Below are positions 45,299 to 55,462 of a DNA stretch of 64,000 nt, piece after piece. This DNA is from JAGPCK01 sp041675505 (GTDB taxonomy: Bacteria; Bacteroidota; Bacteroidia; UKL13-3). The notes under the pieces are model-generated. The model made no database searches. It was not told the DNA's origin and was given only the letters and a program-made list of their open reading frames with translations. A program made the position numbers and the translations under genes. The stretch spans positions 1 to 64,000 of the forward strand of contig JBAYTR010000009.1 in NCBI GenBank assembly GCA_041675505.1, written 5' to 3'. Every line of letters starts with the position of its first letter. Within the stretch, counting starts at the first letter, position 1.

Positions 45299-46864
45299 CT
45301 ACTTCTGCGGATGCAAGTGTGATCTTTTTCTGCTGTATCCGAAATAAATAACAAGCCCGATGAGCATCCATATAGCTGCTGCTTTGAGTGTAAAAGCATC
45401 CAATGCAACAATCATCATGGTACATACTAAAACGCCCAGTATAGGAACAAGCGGAACAAGCGGAGTTTTAAACGGACGATTAATATCGGGGTTACTTTTA
45501 CGCATAATTAATATGCCGGCACTCACCAGCACAAAGGCAAACAAAGTTCCGAAAGAGGTTAAGTCACCGGCAATACTACCCGGTACAAAAGCAGCAAAGG
45601 CTCCTACAAAAATGAACAATATCCAGTTGGCTTTAAACGGAGTGTGGAATTTGGGGTGCAGTTCTCCGAAAGCAGGAGGAAGCAAACCATCTTTACTCAT
45701 GGAATAAAACACACGGCTTTGTCCCATAAGCATCACTAATATTACGGAAGAAAAACCGGCCAGAATAGCTAAGGTTACGCCTGTACCTAACCACTCATAC
45801 CCCTTCATGTAGGTTTGAATAACGTAAGAAACAGAGGCCTCTTTTCCGGCAGTTTCAAATTCGCTCCAATGCGCTACTCCTGTAAGCACATGTCCGAATA
45901 GTATGTAAAGTACAGTACACAACAGCAAAGAACCCAGTATACCGATTGGCATATCCCGTTTGGGATTTTTAGCTTCCTGTGCAGTGGTACTTACGGCATC
46001 AAAACCTATAAAGGCAAAGAATACAATGGCTGCACCACCCAGTACACCGCCCCATCCCCATTCAAATATTCCTCCGTGGCCAATGGTGCCTTCAGGAATT
46101 AAATACGGGGTATGATTTTCAGGCTTAATAAAGCCCCATCCAATGGTAATGAAAACCAATACTATGGCCACCTTTATAAAAACAATGATGGCATTTACCA
46201 AAGCTGATTCTTGTGTGCCTTTGATGAGCAGAAGCGTTAATGCAAAAAGAATAACCAAAGCAGGCAGGTTAATGATACCTGAAAATACCTGAACTGATGA
46301 AGCAAGTTCCGGAGTAAGTTTTTCAAACTGTTCTGCACTCAGAATGCCGTTTTCTATGCCTTTCCAATTGGGGAACGCTGCCTGAATTTGAGCCAAACCT
46401 TCACCCGATATGCGGTACAATCTTTCAAAAGGAGAGTGACACCATTCATACGGTATGGCGTTACCTGATAAATTGTTCAGGTATTCGCTCCAAGCTATTG
46501 AAACGGTTGCTGCACCCAAGGCATATTCCATAATTAATGACCATCCGATAATCCAGGCCACCAGTTCGCCCATCGTAACAAACGAGTAAGCATAGGCACT
46601 TCCTGAAATGGGTATCATGGCAGCAAACTCTGCATAACATAATCCGGCAAATGCGCAACCTATTGCGGCAACCATAAACGAAAGTGTAACTCCTGAACCC
46701 GCAGCCTCTGCGGCAGCAGCAGCAGTTCTTACAAATAATCCGGCCCCTATAATGGCTCCGATTCCTAGTGTAATTAAACTTCTTGCTCCTAAAGTCCGTT
46801 TAAGTTTGCTTCCTTCTGCCTGCGCTAACAGAGCGTCTAATGATTTTTTTCTCCAGATACTCAT
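45299..46864 (-). CDS. APC-family amino acid permease
   Basis: A 521-residue transporter with about 12-13 membrane segments. The N-terminus LGARSLITLGIGAIIGAGLFVRTAA is the APC signature (GAIIGAG). A middle FFAFIGFDAVSTTAQEAKNP block is typical of cationic amino acid transporters (CAT/YfnA group). Substrate is not certain. It is a single gene with its own promoter region. Confidence 0.9.
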   Translation of the reverse strand: MSIWRKKSLDALLAQAEGSKLKRTLGARSLITLGIGAIIGAGLFVRTAAAAAEAAGSGVTLSFMVAAIGCAFAGLCYAEFAAMIPISGSAYAYSFVTMGELVAWIIGWSLIMEYALGAATVSIAWSEYLNNLSGNAIPYEWCHSPFERLYRISGEGLAQIQAAFPNWKGIENGILSAEQFEKLTPELASSVQVFSGIINLPALVILFALTLLLIKGTQESALVNAIIVFIKVAIVLVFITIGWGFIKPENHTPYLIPEGTIGHGGIFEWGWGGVLGGAAIVFFAFIGFDAVSTTAQEAKNPKRDMPIGILGSLLLCTVLYILFGHVLTGVAHWSEFETAGKEASVSYVIQTYMKGYEWLGTGVTLAILAGFSSVILVMLMGQSRVFYSMSKDGLLPPAFGELHPKFHTPFKANWILFIFVGAFAAFVPGSIAGDLTSFGTLFAFVLVSAGILIMRKSNPDINRPFKTPLVPLVPILGVLVCTMMIVALDAFTLKAAAIWMLIGLVIYFGYSRKRSHLHPQK

Positions 46865-46950
46865 GATTTGTTTTTTGGTTCTGCAAAATAGAACTATTTA
46901 TCAAAAATGAGCGTGGCAAAGGAAAAAATATTGCAGTGATAGCAAGGTAA

Positions 46951-47775
46951 TTACCACGCTACATGTGTTGACTTTACCTCTTCGCCAAAAAAGATGGCGG
47001 CATGCTTGTTAAAGGAGTCGGTATCATCCGTTGTTAAAAATCTGCGTGAACCATTTTTACTGCAGGCATTGTTCATGTTGGGATGACGTTCAAAATACTG
47101 TTGCAAACTGTGCGCTACAATTTCGCCTTGAGAAATAATTTTCATTCCGGCAGGCACATGTTTTTTTATTTTATCAGTGAGCAAAGGGTAATGTGTGCAT
47201 CCCAGTAAAATGGTATCAATGTCTTTATCCTGCTGCAACAGGTGGTCAATGTGTTGCTTAATGAAATAGTCGGCACCGTTGCTCAGGTGTTCATTGTTTT
47301 CTACCAGAGGCACCCACATGGGGCAGGCTTCCTGGTGCACCATAACATTCGGAAAAAGTTTTTCAATTTCTACAGGGTAGGAGTTGGAGGCAACGGTTCC
47401 GCTGGTGCCCATAATGCCTACGTGCCCTGTTTTAGTGTAGTTGCCAATCACTTCAGTAGTGGGGCGTATAACCCCCAACACCCTTAAATCAGGATGAATG
47501 TCCGGCAGGTCTTTTTGCTGAATGGTGCGCAATGCCTTGGCTGATGCGGTGTTGCAAGCCAGAATAACCAACGGACAACCTTCGTTGAACAAATGTTTTA
47601 CACACTCCAGCGTGTAATGGTAAACGGTTTCAAAGGAGCGGTTACCGTAGGGTGCCCGTGCATTATCACCCAGATAAATGTAATCGTATTGCGGTAAAAG
47701 TTTTACCATTTCCTTTAATACGGTTAGTCCGCCGTAACCTGAATCAAATACGCCTATTGGTCCGTTGGGTAACAT
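46951..47775 (-). CDS. murI: Glutamate racemase
   Basis: The 274-residue enzyme makes D-glutamate for peptidoglycan. Motifs are FDSGYGGLTVLKE (D11, S12), ILACNTASA with catalytic C74, and LLGCTHYPLL with catalytic C193. Length and order match the family. It is a single gene with the beta-lactamase-like gene divergent from it. Confidence 0.96.
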   Translation of the reverse strand: MLPNGPIGVFDSGYGGLTVLKEMVKLLPQYDYIYLGDNARAPYGNRSFETVYHYTLECVKHLFNEGCPLVILACNTASAKALRTIQQKDLPDIHPDLRVLGVIRPTTEVIGNYTKTGHVGIMGTSGTVASNSYPVEIEKLFPNVMVHQEACPMWVPLVENNEHLSNGADYFIKQHIDHLLQQDKDIDTILLGCTHYPLLTDKIKKHVPAGMKIISQGEIVAHSLQQYFERHPNMNNACSKNGSRRFLTTDDTDSFNKHAAIFFGEEVKSTHVAW

Positions 47776-47885
47776 CTTTTTTATTGTTCAACAAGTATAA
47801 TGGAAAGCACTTACACCTGAAAATAAATATTTGTACAGAGTTAAACCAACGGGTAATCCCTGTATCTTAGTTCTAAATTTTTATC

Positions 47886-49199
47886 ATGAAAAAAATACTT
47901 ACCACTCTGGTGCTGCTGGTCAGCCTGTCTTTAACATCTAAAGCGCAATTGTATTTTCCGCCCATACTTGGGGCCAATTGGGATACCATCAGTCCGCAAC
48001 AATTAGGCTGGTGTACAGAGCGCATTGATTCTTTGTATGATTTGCTTCAGCGCAACAACACCAAAGCATTTATTATTTTGAAAGACGGAAAAATTGTGGT
48101 AGAAAAATACTTCGATACATTTACTAAAGACTCTTTGTGGTATTGGGCCTCAGCAGGCAAAACGGTTACCTCCTTTTTAGTGGGTATGGCTCAACAGGAA
48201 GGGAAACTCTCCATTTATGATTCTACTTCCAAGTACTTGGGAACAGGGTGGACCACCTGTCCGCCAGAAAAAGAACGACTCATCACTGTGCGTCACCAAC
48301 TCACCATGACCACCGGTTTAGACTACATTATACCCGACTGGGATTGCAAGTTACCAGCCTGCCTCAAATACAAAGCCGATGCAGGTTCACAATGGTTTTA
48401 CCACAATGCACCATATTTGTTGTTGCAGGATGTTTTAGAGAATGCTTCCGGAATTACTTATCAGCAATTTACCAATACCCGTTTATCCAACAGAACGGGT
48501 GCATTTGGTTTGTGGTTGGACGGAGTGTTTTATTCCAAGCCCCGCAACATGGCACGCTTTGGATTGCTTATGCTGAACAAAGGAGTGTGGAACGGAGATA
48601 CCTTGCTTAAAGACACTACTTACTACCGCGAGATGATTAATACCTCACAGAACCTTAACCAGTCGTATGGTTATTTGTGGTGGCTCAACGGAAAATCATC
48701 ACACAAACTGCCGGGCACCAACCTTACTTTTCAGGGAGATATTTGTCCCCCTGCACCCGATGAAGTTTATGCGGCTCTGGGAAAAAATGACCAGAAATTG
48801 TACGTGTGGCCCTCGCAAAAAATAGTGGTGGTGCGCATGGGTAATCCCGCTGCCGACAGCAGTTTGGTGCCTGTAGTGTTTGACAAAGAAATGTGGACCG
48901 AAATAAATAAACTGGTTTGTAATCTGAACACGGGTGTCTCTCCATTGCCGCAGGTGATGAAGGCCAACGTGTATCCCAATCCGGTAAATCAAAGGTTAAC
49001 GATTGATGCCGTTGGGAATAATTGGTCAACCTTTAGTTGGGAAATGTTTTCTTCTGCCGGAAATACAGTGGCATCAGGATTTTCTACTCAATCCCAAACA
49101 GACATATCTACGGTTCAATTGCCCGCAGGTTTTTATACGCTACGTTTACTGAACTCGCAGGGAGAATCGCAACTTCGAAAGGTTTCTATAGTGCATTAG
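47886..49199 (+). CDS. T9SS-exported serine hydrolase of the beta-lactamase fold
   Basis: A 437-residue protein with a signal peptide (to about residue 21). The beta-lactamase/class C fold has SAGK at 89-92 (the SxxK motif) and FYHN for the YxN motif. The last 80 residues (VYPNPVNQRLTI onward, ending LRKVSIVH) are a type A T9SS sorting domain, so the enzyme is exported and perhaps anchored. Substrate could be a peptide or ester; it need not be an antibiotic. Confidence 0.9.
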   Translation: MKKILTTLVLLVSLSLTSKAQLYFPPILGANWDTISPQQLGWCTERIDSLYDLLQRNNTKAFIILKDGKIVVEKYFDTFTKDSLWYWASAGKTVTSFLVGMAQQEGKLSIYDSTSKYLGTGWTTCPPEKERLITVRHQLTMTTGLDYIIPDWDCKLPACLKYKADAGSQWFYHNAPYLLLQDVLENASGITYQQFTNTRLSNRTGAFGLWLDGVFYSKPRNMARFGLLMLNKGVWNGDTLLKDTTYYREMINTSQNLNQSYGYLWWLNGKSSHKLPGTNLTFQGDICPPAPDEVYAALGKNDQKLYVWPSQKIVVVRMGNPAADSSLVPVVFDKEMWTEINKLVCNLNTGVSPLPQVMKANVYPNPVNQRLTIDAVGNNWSTFSWEMFSSAGNTVASGFSTQSQTDISTVQLPAGFYTLRLLNSQGESQLRKVSIVH

Positions 49200-49287
49200 T
49201 CGATAATCTGCCTGCAAAACAGGCTCAACTTTTGATTTGTGGGCGTAATGCTGTTGTTTTGTATAGATAACACAATTCAAACAGCTT

Positions 49288-51357
49288 ATGTCATTTAAAC
49301 TAAATCATTCACTGGCTATGGGAATATTAGCTGCGGGATTATTCTCCGCGTGTAACAATTCAACAACTAAAGAGTCAGGCCAAACAACCGAATCCACTTT
49401 CAAAGTATCAGCTGATCGTTTTGCTGATTTGGAGGTATTACGTTATGAGGTACCCGGTTTTAACGAACTCTCTGCTCAGCAAAAAGAACTAGCTTATTAC
49501 TTAACCGAAGCCGCTTTGTGCGGGCGGGATATTATCTGGGATCAGAAGTATAAGCACAACCTGCGCATACGTAAAGTTTTGGAAGCTGTTTTCGAAACAT
49601 CCAAAGCCGACAGGAAATCGGATAACTGGAAAAAATTTGAAACGTATGCCAAGCGCGTGTTCTTCAGCAACGGTATTCACCACCATTATTCTAATCTGAA
49701 GATTATGCCTGAATTTGATCAGACATATTTTGCCGAGTTGGTGAATGGTGCAGATGTGGCTCAACTTCCGCTGGATGAGGGCCAATCAGTGGATCAATTA
49801 ATTGCTATGCTAAATCCTGTGTTGTTCGATGCGAAAGTGGACAACAAAATAGTGGATCTCGCATCCGGTATTGACAACGTGGTTGCTTCTGCCAATAATT
49901 TTTACGAAGGCGTTACACAACAGGAAGTAGAAGCATATTATGCAGGTAAAATAGATGCCACAGATACAACTCCGATCTCTTGGGGCCTGAATTCTAAAAT
50001 GGTAAAAGAGAACGGAAAACTTACCGAGAAGGTATGGAAAGTAGGAGGGATGTACAGCCCGGCTATTGAGAAAATTGTTTACTGGCTCGAAAAAGCAGTA
50101 ACAGTAGCTGAAAACGACCAACAGAAAAAAACGTTGCAGTTGTTGGTGGAGTATTACAAAACCGGTGACTTGAAAAAATGGGACGAGTACAATATTGCCT
50201 GGGTGAATGATGTTAATTCACGCTTGGATGTTGTAAACGGATTTATAGAAGTATATGGCGATGCCATAGGTAAACGCGCCTCTTACGAAAGTGTGGTAAG
50301 CATGAAAGACATGGAAGCCACTAAACGTATTGCCGCTATTGCCAAAGAAGCACAATGGTTTGAAGATAATTCACCTATACAACCCAATCACAAAAAGAAA
50401 GAAGTAAAAGGAATTACGGCTAAGGTGATTACAGTAATTCAGGAAGCGGGAGATGCTGCACCTTCTACGCCTATTGGTATCAACCTGCCTAATGCCAACT
50501 GGATTCGTCAGCAGCACGGTTCAAAATCAGTTTCATTGGGTAACATTGTGCATGCTTACAATGAGGCAGGAAAAACCAGCCCCATGCTCAAAGAATTTGC
50601 TGTAAGCGAAGAACAGATTAAACGCGCCAAAGAGTTTGCCTCACTGGCCGGTGATTTGCATACCGATATGCACGAGGTAATCGGTCACGCCTCAGGACAA
50701 ATCAACAAAGGTGTGGGTGACCCCGACCAAACGTTGAAAAACTATGCTTCCACACTTGAAGAAGCACGTGCTGATTTAGTGGCCTTATATTATGTACTGG
50801 ATAATAAACTGGTGGAGATGGGTGTGATGCCTTCTTTAGAAGTAGGTAAGGCTGAATACGATAATTACATCATGAATGGTTTAATAACACAACTTACCCG
50901 CCTCAACTTAGGTGAACATATGGAAGAAGCACACATGCGTAATCGCCAGCTGGTGGCTAAATGGGCGTATGAAAAAGGCAAGGCAGAAAATGTAATCGAA
51001 TACGTAAAACGTGATGGTAAGACGTATGTAAAAGTGAATGACTATGACAAACTACGTAAATTATTCGGAGCATTGTTGAGCGAAATTCAGCGGATAAAAT
51101 CAGAAGGTGATTTTAAGGCAGCTACTGATTTAGTGGAAAGCTATGGTGTAAAAGTAGATCAGGAATTGCTGAAAGAAGTAAAGGACCGTTTCAATAAATT
51201 GAATGTTGCTGCTTACAAAGGATTCTTACAACCACAGCTCACAGCTGAAATGGAAGGGGAGAAAGTGAAGAACGTGAAACTAGAAATTCCGGAGAATTTC
51301 CTGGAGCAACAACTGTACTTCGGAAAGAAATACAGCTTTCTACCCTATAAAAACTAA
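49288..51357 (+). CDS. M49 family (DPP III-like) metallopeptidase lipoprotein
   Basis: A 689-residue zinc peptidase. A lipoprotein signal has LFSAC with the cysteine at 22. The zinc motif is HEVIGH (462-467), the M49 HEXXGH signature, with the second ligand in EEARAD (491-496). Dipeptidyl peptidase III-type enzymes release N-terminal dipeptides. As a lipoprotein it would act in the periplasm or on the cell surface. A perfect terminator follows. Confidence 0.9.
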   Translation: MSFKLNHSLAMGILAAGLFSACNNSTTKESGQTTESTFKVSADRFADLEVLRYEVPGFNELSAQQKELAYYLTEAALCGRDIIWDQKYKHNLRIRKVLEAVFETSKADRKSDNWKKFETYAKRVFFSNGIHHHYSNLKIMPEFDQTYFAELVNGADVAQLPLDEGQSVDQLIAMLNPVLFDAKVDNKIVDLASGIDNVVASANNFYEGVTQQEVEAYYAGKIDATDTTPISWGLNSKMVKENGKLTEKVWKVGGMYSPAIEKIVYWLEKAVTVAENDQQKKTLQLLVEYYKTGDLKKWDEYNIAWVNDVNSRLDVVNGFIEVYGDAIGKRASYESVVSMKDMEATKRIAAIAKEAQWFEDNSPIQPNHKKKEVKGITAKVITVIQEAGDAAPSTPIGINLPNANWIRQQHGSKSVSLGNIVHAYNEAGKTSPMLKEFAVSEEQIKRAKEFASLAGDLHTDMHEVIGHASGQINKGVGDPDQTLKNYASTLEEARADLVALYYVLDNKLVEMGVMPSLEVGKAEYDNYIMNGLITQLTRLNLGEHMEEAHMRNRQLVAKWAYEKGKAENVIEYVKRDGKTYVKVNDYDKLRKLFGALLSEIQRIKSEGDFKAATDLVESYGVKVDQELLKEVKDRFNKLNVAAYKGFLQPQLTAEMEGEKVKNVKLEIPENFLEQQLYFGKKYSFLPYKN

Positions 51358-51383
51358 GACGTTTATTCATTAACTCATAAACT

Positions 51384-51418
51384 AAATATCTGCGGAGGCT
51401 TACTTCCGCAGATATTTT
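51384..51418 (+). terminator. Rho-independent terminator after the M49 gene
   Basis: AAATATCTGCGGA pairs perfectly with TCCGCAGATATTT (13 bp) across an 8 nt loop, with TTTT at the end. Confidence 0.85.
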
Positions 51419-51430
51419 AATTTAAACCTC

Positions 51431-51910
51431 ATGCACGAACTTCACTCTTTACCTCACTTGTCAAAAGAAAAAAGGTATACTTCCTTGCTTCCGCAAATCT
51501 ATGCACTTGTTGAAGGAGAGCCCGACTTAACAGCCAATCTGGCCAATGTGGCAGCCGCATTAAAAGAAACGTTTCAGTGGTGGTGGATTGGTTTTTATCT
51601 GGTAAAAGAAAATGAATTGGTGCTTGGTCCGTTCCAAGGGCCGGTGGCTTGCACGCGCATTGCATCAGGTAAAGGTGTGTGCGGAAGCAGTTGGGTTAAA
51701 AAAGAAACTATTGTAGTGCCTGATGTGGAGCAGTTTCCCGGACATATTGCCTGCAGCAGCGCTTCTCGTTCAGAGATAGTGGTACCCATTAAAAAAGGTG
51801 AACAGGTGCTGGCCGTTTTGGATGCCGATAGTGAACACCTCAGTCATTTTGATGAGGTGGATAGACAGTTTTTAGAACAACTCTGTCAGCGTCTTTCGGA
51901 ATTGTTCTGA
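51431..51910 (+). CDS. msrC: Free methionine-R-sulfoxide reductase (GAF domain)
   Basis: A 159-residue single GAF-domain enzyme that reduces free methionine-R-sulfoxide. Three catalytic-type cysteines are at 74, 84 and 108, in PVACTRIASGKGVCGSSW and HIACSSASRSEIVVP. Length matches the family (about 160-165). It stands alone in front of the MFS gene. Confidence 0.93.
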   Translation: MHELHSLPHLSKEKRYTSLLPQIYALVEGEPDLTANLANVAAALKETFQWWWIGFYLVKENELVLGPFQGPVACTRIASGKGVCGSSWVKKETIVVPDVEQFPGHIACSSASRSEIVVPIKKGEQVLAVLDADSEHLSHFDEVDRQFLEQLCQRLSELF

Positions 51911-51941
51911 GTGCATTCATCATTTTTCCTATATTTGGCTA

Positions 51942-53156
51942 ATGCAAACCAAAGGAATCAATAAGCTGGTTATAGTAGCTGCACTGGGCTACTTTGTAGA
52001 TATATATGATCTTATTCTGTTCGGTATAGTACGTAACCCGAGTTTAAAAGAACTGGGTTTCACGGGAAGCGAATTGATGGATCGCGGTGTTGATTTACTC
52101 AACATGCAAATGTTGGGTATGCTGGTAGGCGGTATTCTGTGGGGAGTTTTAGGAGATGTAAAAGGACGAATCTCTGTTTTGTTCGGTTCTATATTTATGT
52201 ACTCAGCAGCCAATATTGCCAATGGTATGGTAACAGATATAAACACCTATGCCATCATCCGGTTTATTGCTGGCGTGGGTTTGGCCGGTGAACTTGGAGC
52301 CGGTATTACTTTAGTAAGTGAAACCATGCACAAGGACAAGCGAGGCTGGGGCACTATGGTTGTTGTGGTATTCGGTGCACTGGGTGCAGTGTTGGCAGCT
52401 ATAGTGGGCGACTATTTTAACTGGCGCACGGCTTATTATGTGGGCGGAGGTTTAGGTATGCTGCTGTTGGTTATGCGCGTGGGTGCCCTTGAATCAGGCA
52501 TGTTCAGTCAGCTCAAACACAGTGATGTTCGTAAAGGTTCGTTCATTTCATTATTCAATAATACTTCCCGGTTTAAACGTTATTTTGCTTCCATACTTAT
52601 TGGGCTACCGGTTTGGTTTACTATTGGTATTCTTATTATTTTTTCTCCGGAGTTCGGCAAAGCACTTAATATCTCAGAGCCGGTAATGGCGGGCAAATCC
52701 ATTATGTATGCTTACATCGGTTTGTCGGTTGGCGATTTAATCAGCGGAGTATTAAGTCAGGTGTGGAAGAGCCGCAAAAAAGTGGTGCTGCTGTTTATAG
52801 TATTGAACATGCTTTTTACGCTGTTGTTTCTTTTTTCTCCCGGCAGCAGTATCTCCTGGTTTTATATGCAATGTTTCCTATTGGGTGCTGCCACCGGTTT
52901 TTGGGCATTGTTTGTTACCATTGCTGCTGAGCAGTTTGGCACCAATTTGCGTTCTACAGTTACCACCACGGTACCCAACTTTGTGCGGGGTGCAGTTTAT
53001 CCCATGACCAGTATTTTTATTCTGTTAAAAGGGAATTTTGGTGTAATAAACAGTGCCTTAATAGTGGGAGTTGCGGCTATGTTGCTGGCATTTGTGGCCA
53101 CATTGTACGTGAAAGAAACTTTTGGAAAAGACCTCGATTATATAGAAAAATTATAA
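51942..53156 (+). CDS. MFS transporter
   Basis: A 404-residue transporter with about 12 membrane segments. The loop 2-3 motif is GVLGDVKGRISVL, a variant of the MFS motif A. There is a conserved acidic/Arg pair in TM4 (FIAGVGLAGELGAGI). It resembles the sugar/organic-acid permease branch. The substrate is unknown. A TATATTTG -7 box lies 4-12 bases upstream of the ATG, but no TTG at the right distance is seen. Confidence 0.88.
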   Translation: MQTKGINKLVIVAALGYFVDIYDLILFGIVRNPSLKELGFTGSELMDRGVDLLNMQMLGMLVGGILWGVLGDVKGRISVLFGSIFMYSAANIANGMVTDINTYAIIRFIAGVGLAGELGAGITLVSETMHKDKRGWGTMVVVVFGALGAVLAAIVGDYFNWRTAYYVGGGLGMLLLVMRVGALESGMFSQLKHSDVRKGSFISLFNNTSRFKRYFASILIGLPVWFTIGILIIFSPEFGKALNISEPVMAGKSIMYAYIGLSVGDLISGVLSQVWKSRKKVVLLFIVLNMLFTLLFLFSPGSSISWFYMQCFLLGAATGFWALFVTIAAEQFGTNLRSTVTTTVPNFVRGAVYPMTSIFILLKGNFGVINSALIVGVAAMLLAFVATLYVKETFGKDLDYIEKL

Positions 53157-53197
53157 TTTATATTTGTTCCATAGATTATCAAACTAATCCGACTTAC

Positions 53198-53605
53198 ATG
53201 CCTGAAGCAAAATATGTTCTTATTATTGATGATGACACCATCAATAATTTTGTCTGCTCAAGAATTATCAAACTCTCCGGTTTAACTGATAAGGTGGAGT
53301 GCGTGCTAAGTGCCGATGACGGCATGGCCATTCTTGAAAATAATATCTCCAATGCAGACGGCCTTCCCGACTTAGTTTTTCTGGATATCAATATGCCGGG
53401 TAAAAATGGTTGGGACTTTTTAGATAAGTTCAAGGAGATGAAGCCGAAGTTGCCTAAACGTGTGCTTATTTTTATGCTGTCATCTTCCTTGTACCGCGAA
53501 GATGTGGAACACTCCAGAGTTTATGAAGAGGTATCAGATTATATCACCAAACCATTGGCCGTTGAACGCCTGAGGGAACTTAAAGAGAAGTACTTCTCTT
53601 CCTGA
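53198..53605 (+). CDS. Single-domain response regulator
   Basis: A 135-residue receiver domain alone. The acidic pair is D11/D12, the phosphoacceptor is D63 in FLDINMPGKNGW, the Ser/Thr is in the LSSS near 95-97, and K118 follows in YITKPL. No output domain. Its kinase is not in the window. MiaE starts five bases after its stop, so the two are co-transcribed; a functional link is not implied. Confidence 0.92.
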   Translation: MPEAKYVLIIDDDTINNFVCSRIIKLSGLTDKVECVLSADDGMAILENNISNADGLPDLVFLDINMPGKNGWDFLDKFKEMKPKLPKRVLIFMLSSSLYREDVEHSRVYEEVSDYITKPLAVERLRELKEKYFSS

Positions 53606-53609
53606 TTTT

Positions 53610-54191
53610 ATGCTGGGACTCAAACTACCCACAGATCCGCGCTGGGTGAACATTGCTGAAAAACAGCTTGAGGAAATTCTTACCGACCATGCTTATTGTG
53701 AGCAAAAAGCTGCAACCAACGGAATAACACTGATTGTAAAATATGCCGATAAAGAAGGCATTGTGGAGGAAATTACTCCCTTAGTAGCAGAAGAGTGGGG
53801 CCATTTTAGGAAAGTAGTTAAAGAGCTGGATAAAAGAGGACTTAAGTTGGGTGTTCAGCGCAAGGATGAGTATGTGGCACAACTGCTCAAGCAAATTTAC
53901 AAAGGGGGCTCAAGAGAATTGCATCTGGTGGAGCATCTGCTGGTGAATGCCCTTATTGAGGCAAGAAGTTGTGAACGTTTCAGGTTATTGTCCATCCACA
54001 TGGAGGATGAATACTTCAGAGAATTTTACCATGAATTTATGGTGTCGGAAGCCGGACATTACCGCATGTTTATTGATTTGGCTAAAAGGCATATGCCGGA
54101 GGAATACGTGAAAAAACGCTGGCAGGAATTACTCGATGCCGAGGTGGCTATTCTTGCCTCACTTGACCTGCGGGGCGACCGCATTCATTAA
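53610..54191 (+). CDS. miaE: tRNA-(ms2io6A37)-hydroxylase
   Basis: A 193-residue ferritin-like diiron enzyme that hydroxylates the isopentenyl group of tRNA position 37. EEWGHFRKVVKEL, the IEARSCERFRLL helix and SEAGHYRMF carry the expected metal ligands. It matches the MiaE family in length and motif order. It follows the response regulator by 4 bases and its stop abuts that of the next, convergent gene. Confidence 0.94.
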   Translation: MLGLKLPTDPRWVNIAEKQLEEILTDHAYCEQKAATNGITLIVKYADKEGIVEEITPLVAEEWGHFRKVVKELDKRGLKLGVQRKDEYVAQLLKQIYKGGSRELHLVEHLLVNALIEARSCERFRLLSIHMEDEYFREFYHEFMVSEAGHYRMFIDLAKRHMPEEYVKKRWQELLDAEVAILASLDLRGDRIH

Positions 54192-55442
54192 TTATTTGTT
54201 GGGGTTGTATTCCTGGTAATAAGCGCTGATGCGTTTATTAAGCACATAGACTTGTAGTTCAAGAGCGTTTTTAAAATCCTCTTCTTTTTTGTCAGTAAGG
54301 TACCTGCGGTAGGTTTGAAAAGCTTTGAGGTTATTGGTAGAATAAGGGAACGGGCTTTTCATCTGTTTGAATTTAGAGTTTAACACCACCATCATGTTGT
54401 CAATAGTACTTCCGGTAAAGGATTCAACAAAGCCAATTTCAGCAATTAGAAAACGTTTACCAAGGATGCTTTGAGACGAATCAATTTCCAGACTGTCGTT
54501 CACAAATATGCCTTCGGGGCTGCCACCGGCAACTTCGTAACTCTTATCATCTTTAAAGAAGTACACCTTACTGAAGGTGTAGTATTTTTTAAATGCCTGC
54601 ATTAAGGTTTTATTGAAGTTATCGTTTTGTCTTCGCACGCTATCGGCCTCAGCCCATCGTTTGTTTTCCTCATACCATTTTATAAGTGGCAGGTTGTAAT
54701 TAAGACGTACGAGCAACACCCCGCCTTCACCCAGTGTGCGGTTGTCTTTTACTTCTTCCAGTTCCTCAGCTGAAGGCAACTGATTGTCTTCTATAAATTT
54801 ATTCAGGTTAACGGTGATGCCGAATTGCAGGTAATCCGTTTTACCTTTTACTTGTTGTGGCGTGGTAGAGCCGGTAATTGTCTTGTGGTATTTTACAAAA
54901 AAATCAACCTTATCGCTGGCAGGTATAGATGCTCCTGCGGTCCATTGGTAATCAACTCTGCCTGTTTCTGATTTATCATATTGTTTAGTGGTTCCGCTAA
55001 TGCTGGAGCCGCTGAGTACATGGTTGGTAATGCCCTGGCAGATAGATGCCTGAAAACCTCCCATAAGTTGTAATGTAGTTCTGTTGCCTGGCGTAATCAG
55101 AAAATTTAACCCTAAATCAAGGTAATTTTTGTTGGTACGTTCATCAGTAGTTTTAACAAAACTGATGGTAGAGTATTCCACTTCCAACTGTGGCCTGAAA
55201 TATTTGTTTACGGAATACGCTGCGAAAAAACCTCCGCCCACGCTGAAGGCCCCGTTGATGGAATCGCTTTTGTTACTGCCCAAAATGGTGCGGTTGCCGT
55301 TAAGTTTTACGCCATACCACAGCTTCCCCGGCTTTTGTTCTGACGAGGGAATTGTATCTTGAGCAACAACACTGAGGTGCAGTGCACAAATAAGTAGTAA
55401 AATGAATAATTGTTTCAATGCGGTGGTTGCTTTAATAGTCAT
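54192..55442 (-). CDS. Exported outer-membrane-barrel-like protein, unknown
   Basis: About 416 residues with a signal peptide (MTIKATTALKQLFILLLICALHL). Mature residues about 45-215 have strands like a small outer-membrane barrel (for example FFAAYSVNKYFRPQLEVEYSTI). The rest is a helical, charged domain of unknown type. The frame opens at a TTG whose TTGA overlaps the queG stop, but the signal peptide argues for the ATG at 55442. It is the last gene of the ruvB-queG group. Confidence 0.68.
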   Translation of the reverse strand: MTIKATTALKQLFILLLICALHLSVVAQDTIPSSEQKPGKLWYGVKLNGNRTILGSNKSDSINGAFSVGGGFFAAYSVNKYFRPQLEVEYSTISFVKTTDERTNKNYLDLGLNFLITPGNRTTLQLMGGFQASICQGITNHVLSGSSISGTTKQYDKSETGRVDYQWTAGASIPASDKVDFFVKYHKTITGSTTPQQVKGKTDYLQFGITVNLNKFIEDNQLPSAEELEEVKDNRTLGEGGVLLVRLNYNLPLIKWYEENKRWAEADSVRRQNDNFNKTLMQAFKKYYTFSKVYFFKDDKSYEVAGGSPEGIFVNDSLEIDSSQSILGKRFLIAEIGFVESFTGSTIDNMMVVLNSKFKQMKSPFPYSTNNLKAFQTYRRYLTDKKEEDFKNALELQVYVLNKRISAYYQEYNPNK

Positions 55443-55462
55443 GGCAAACTTCACAAAGGTTG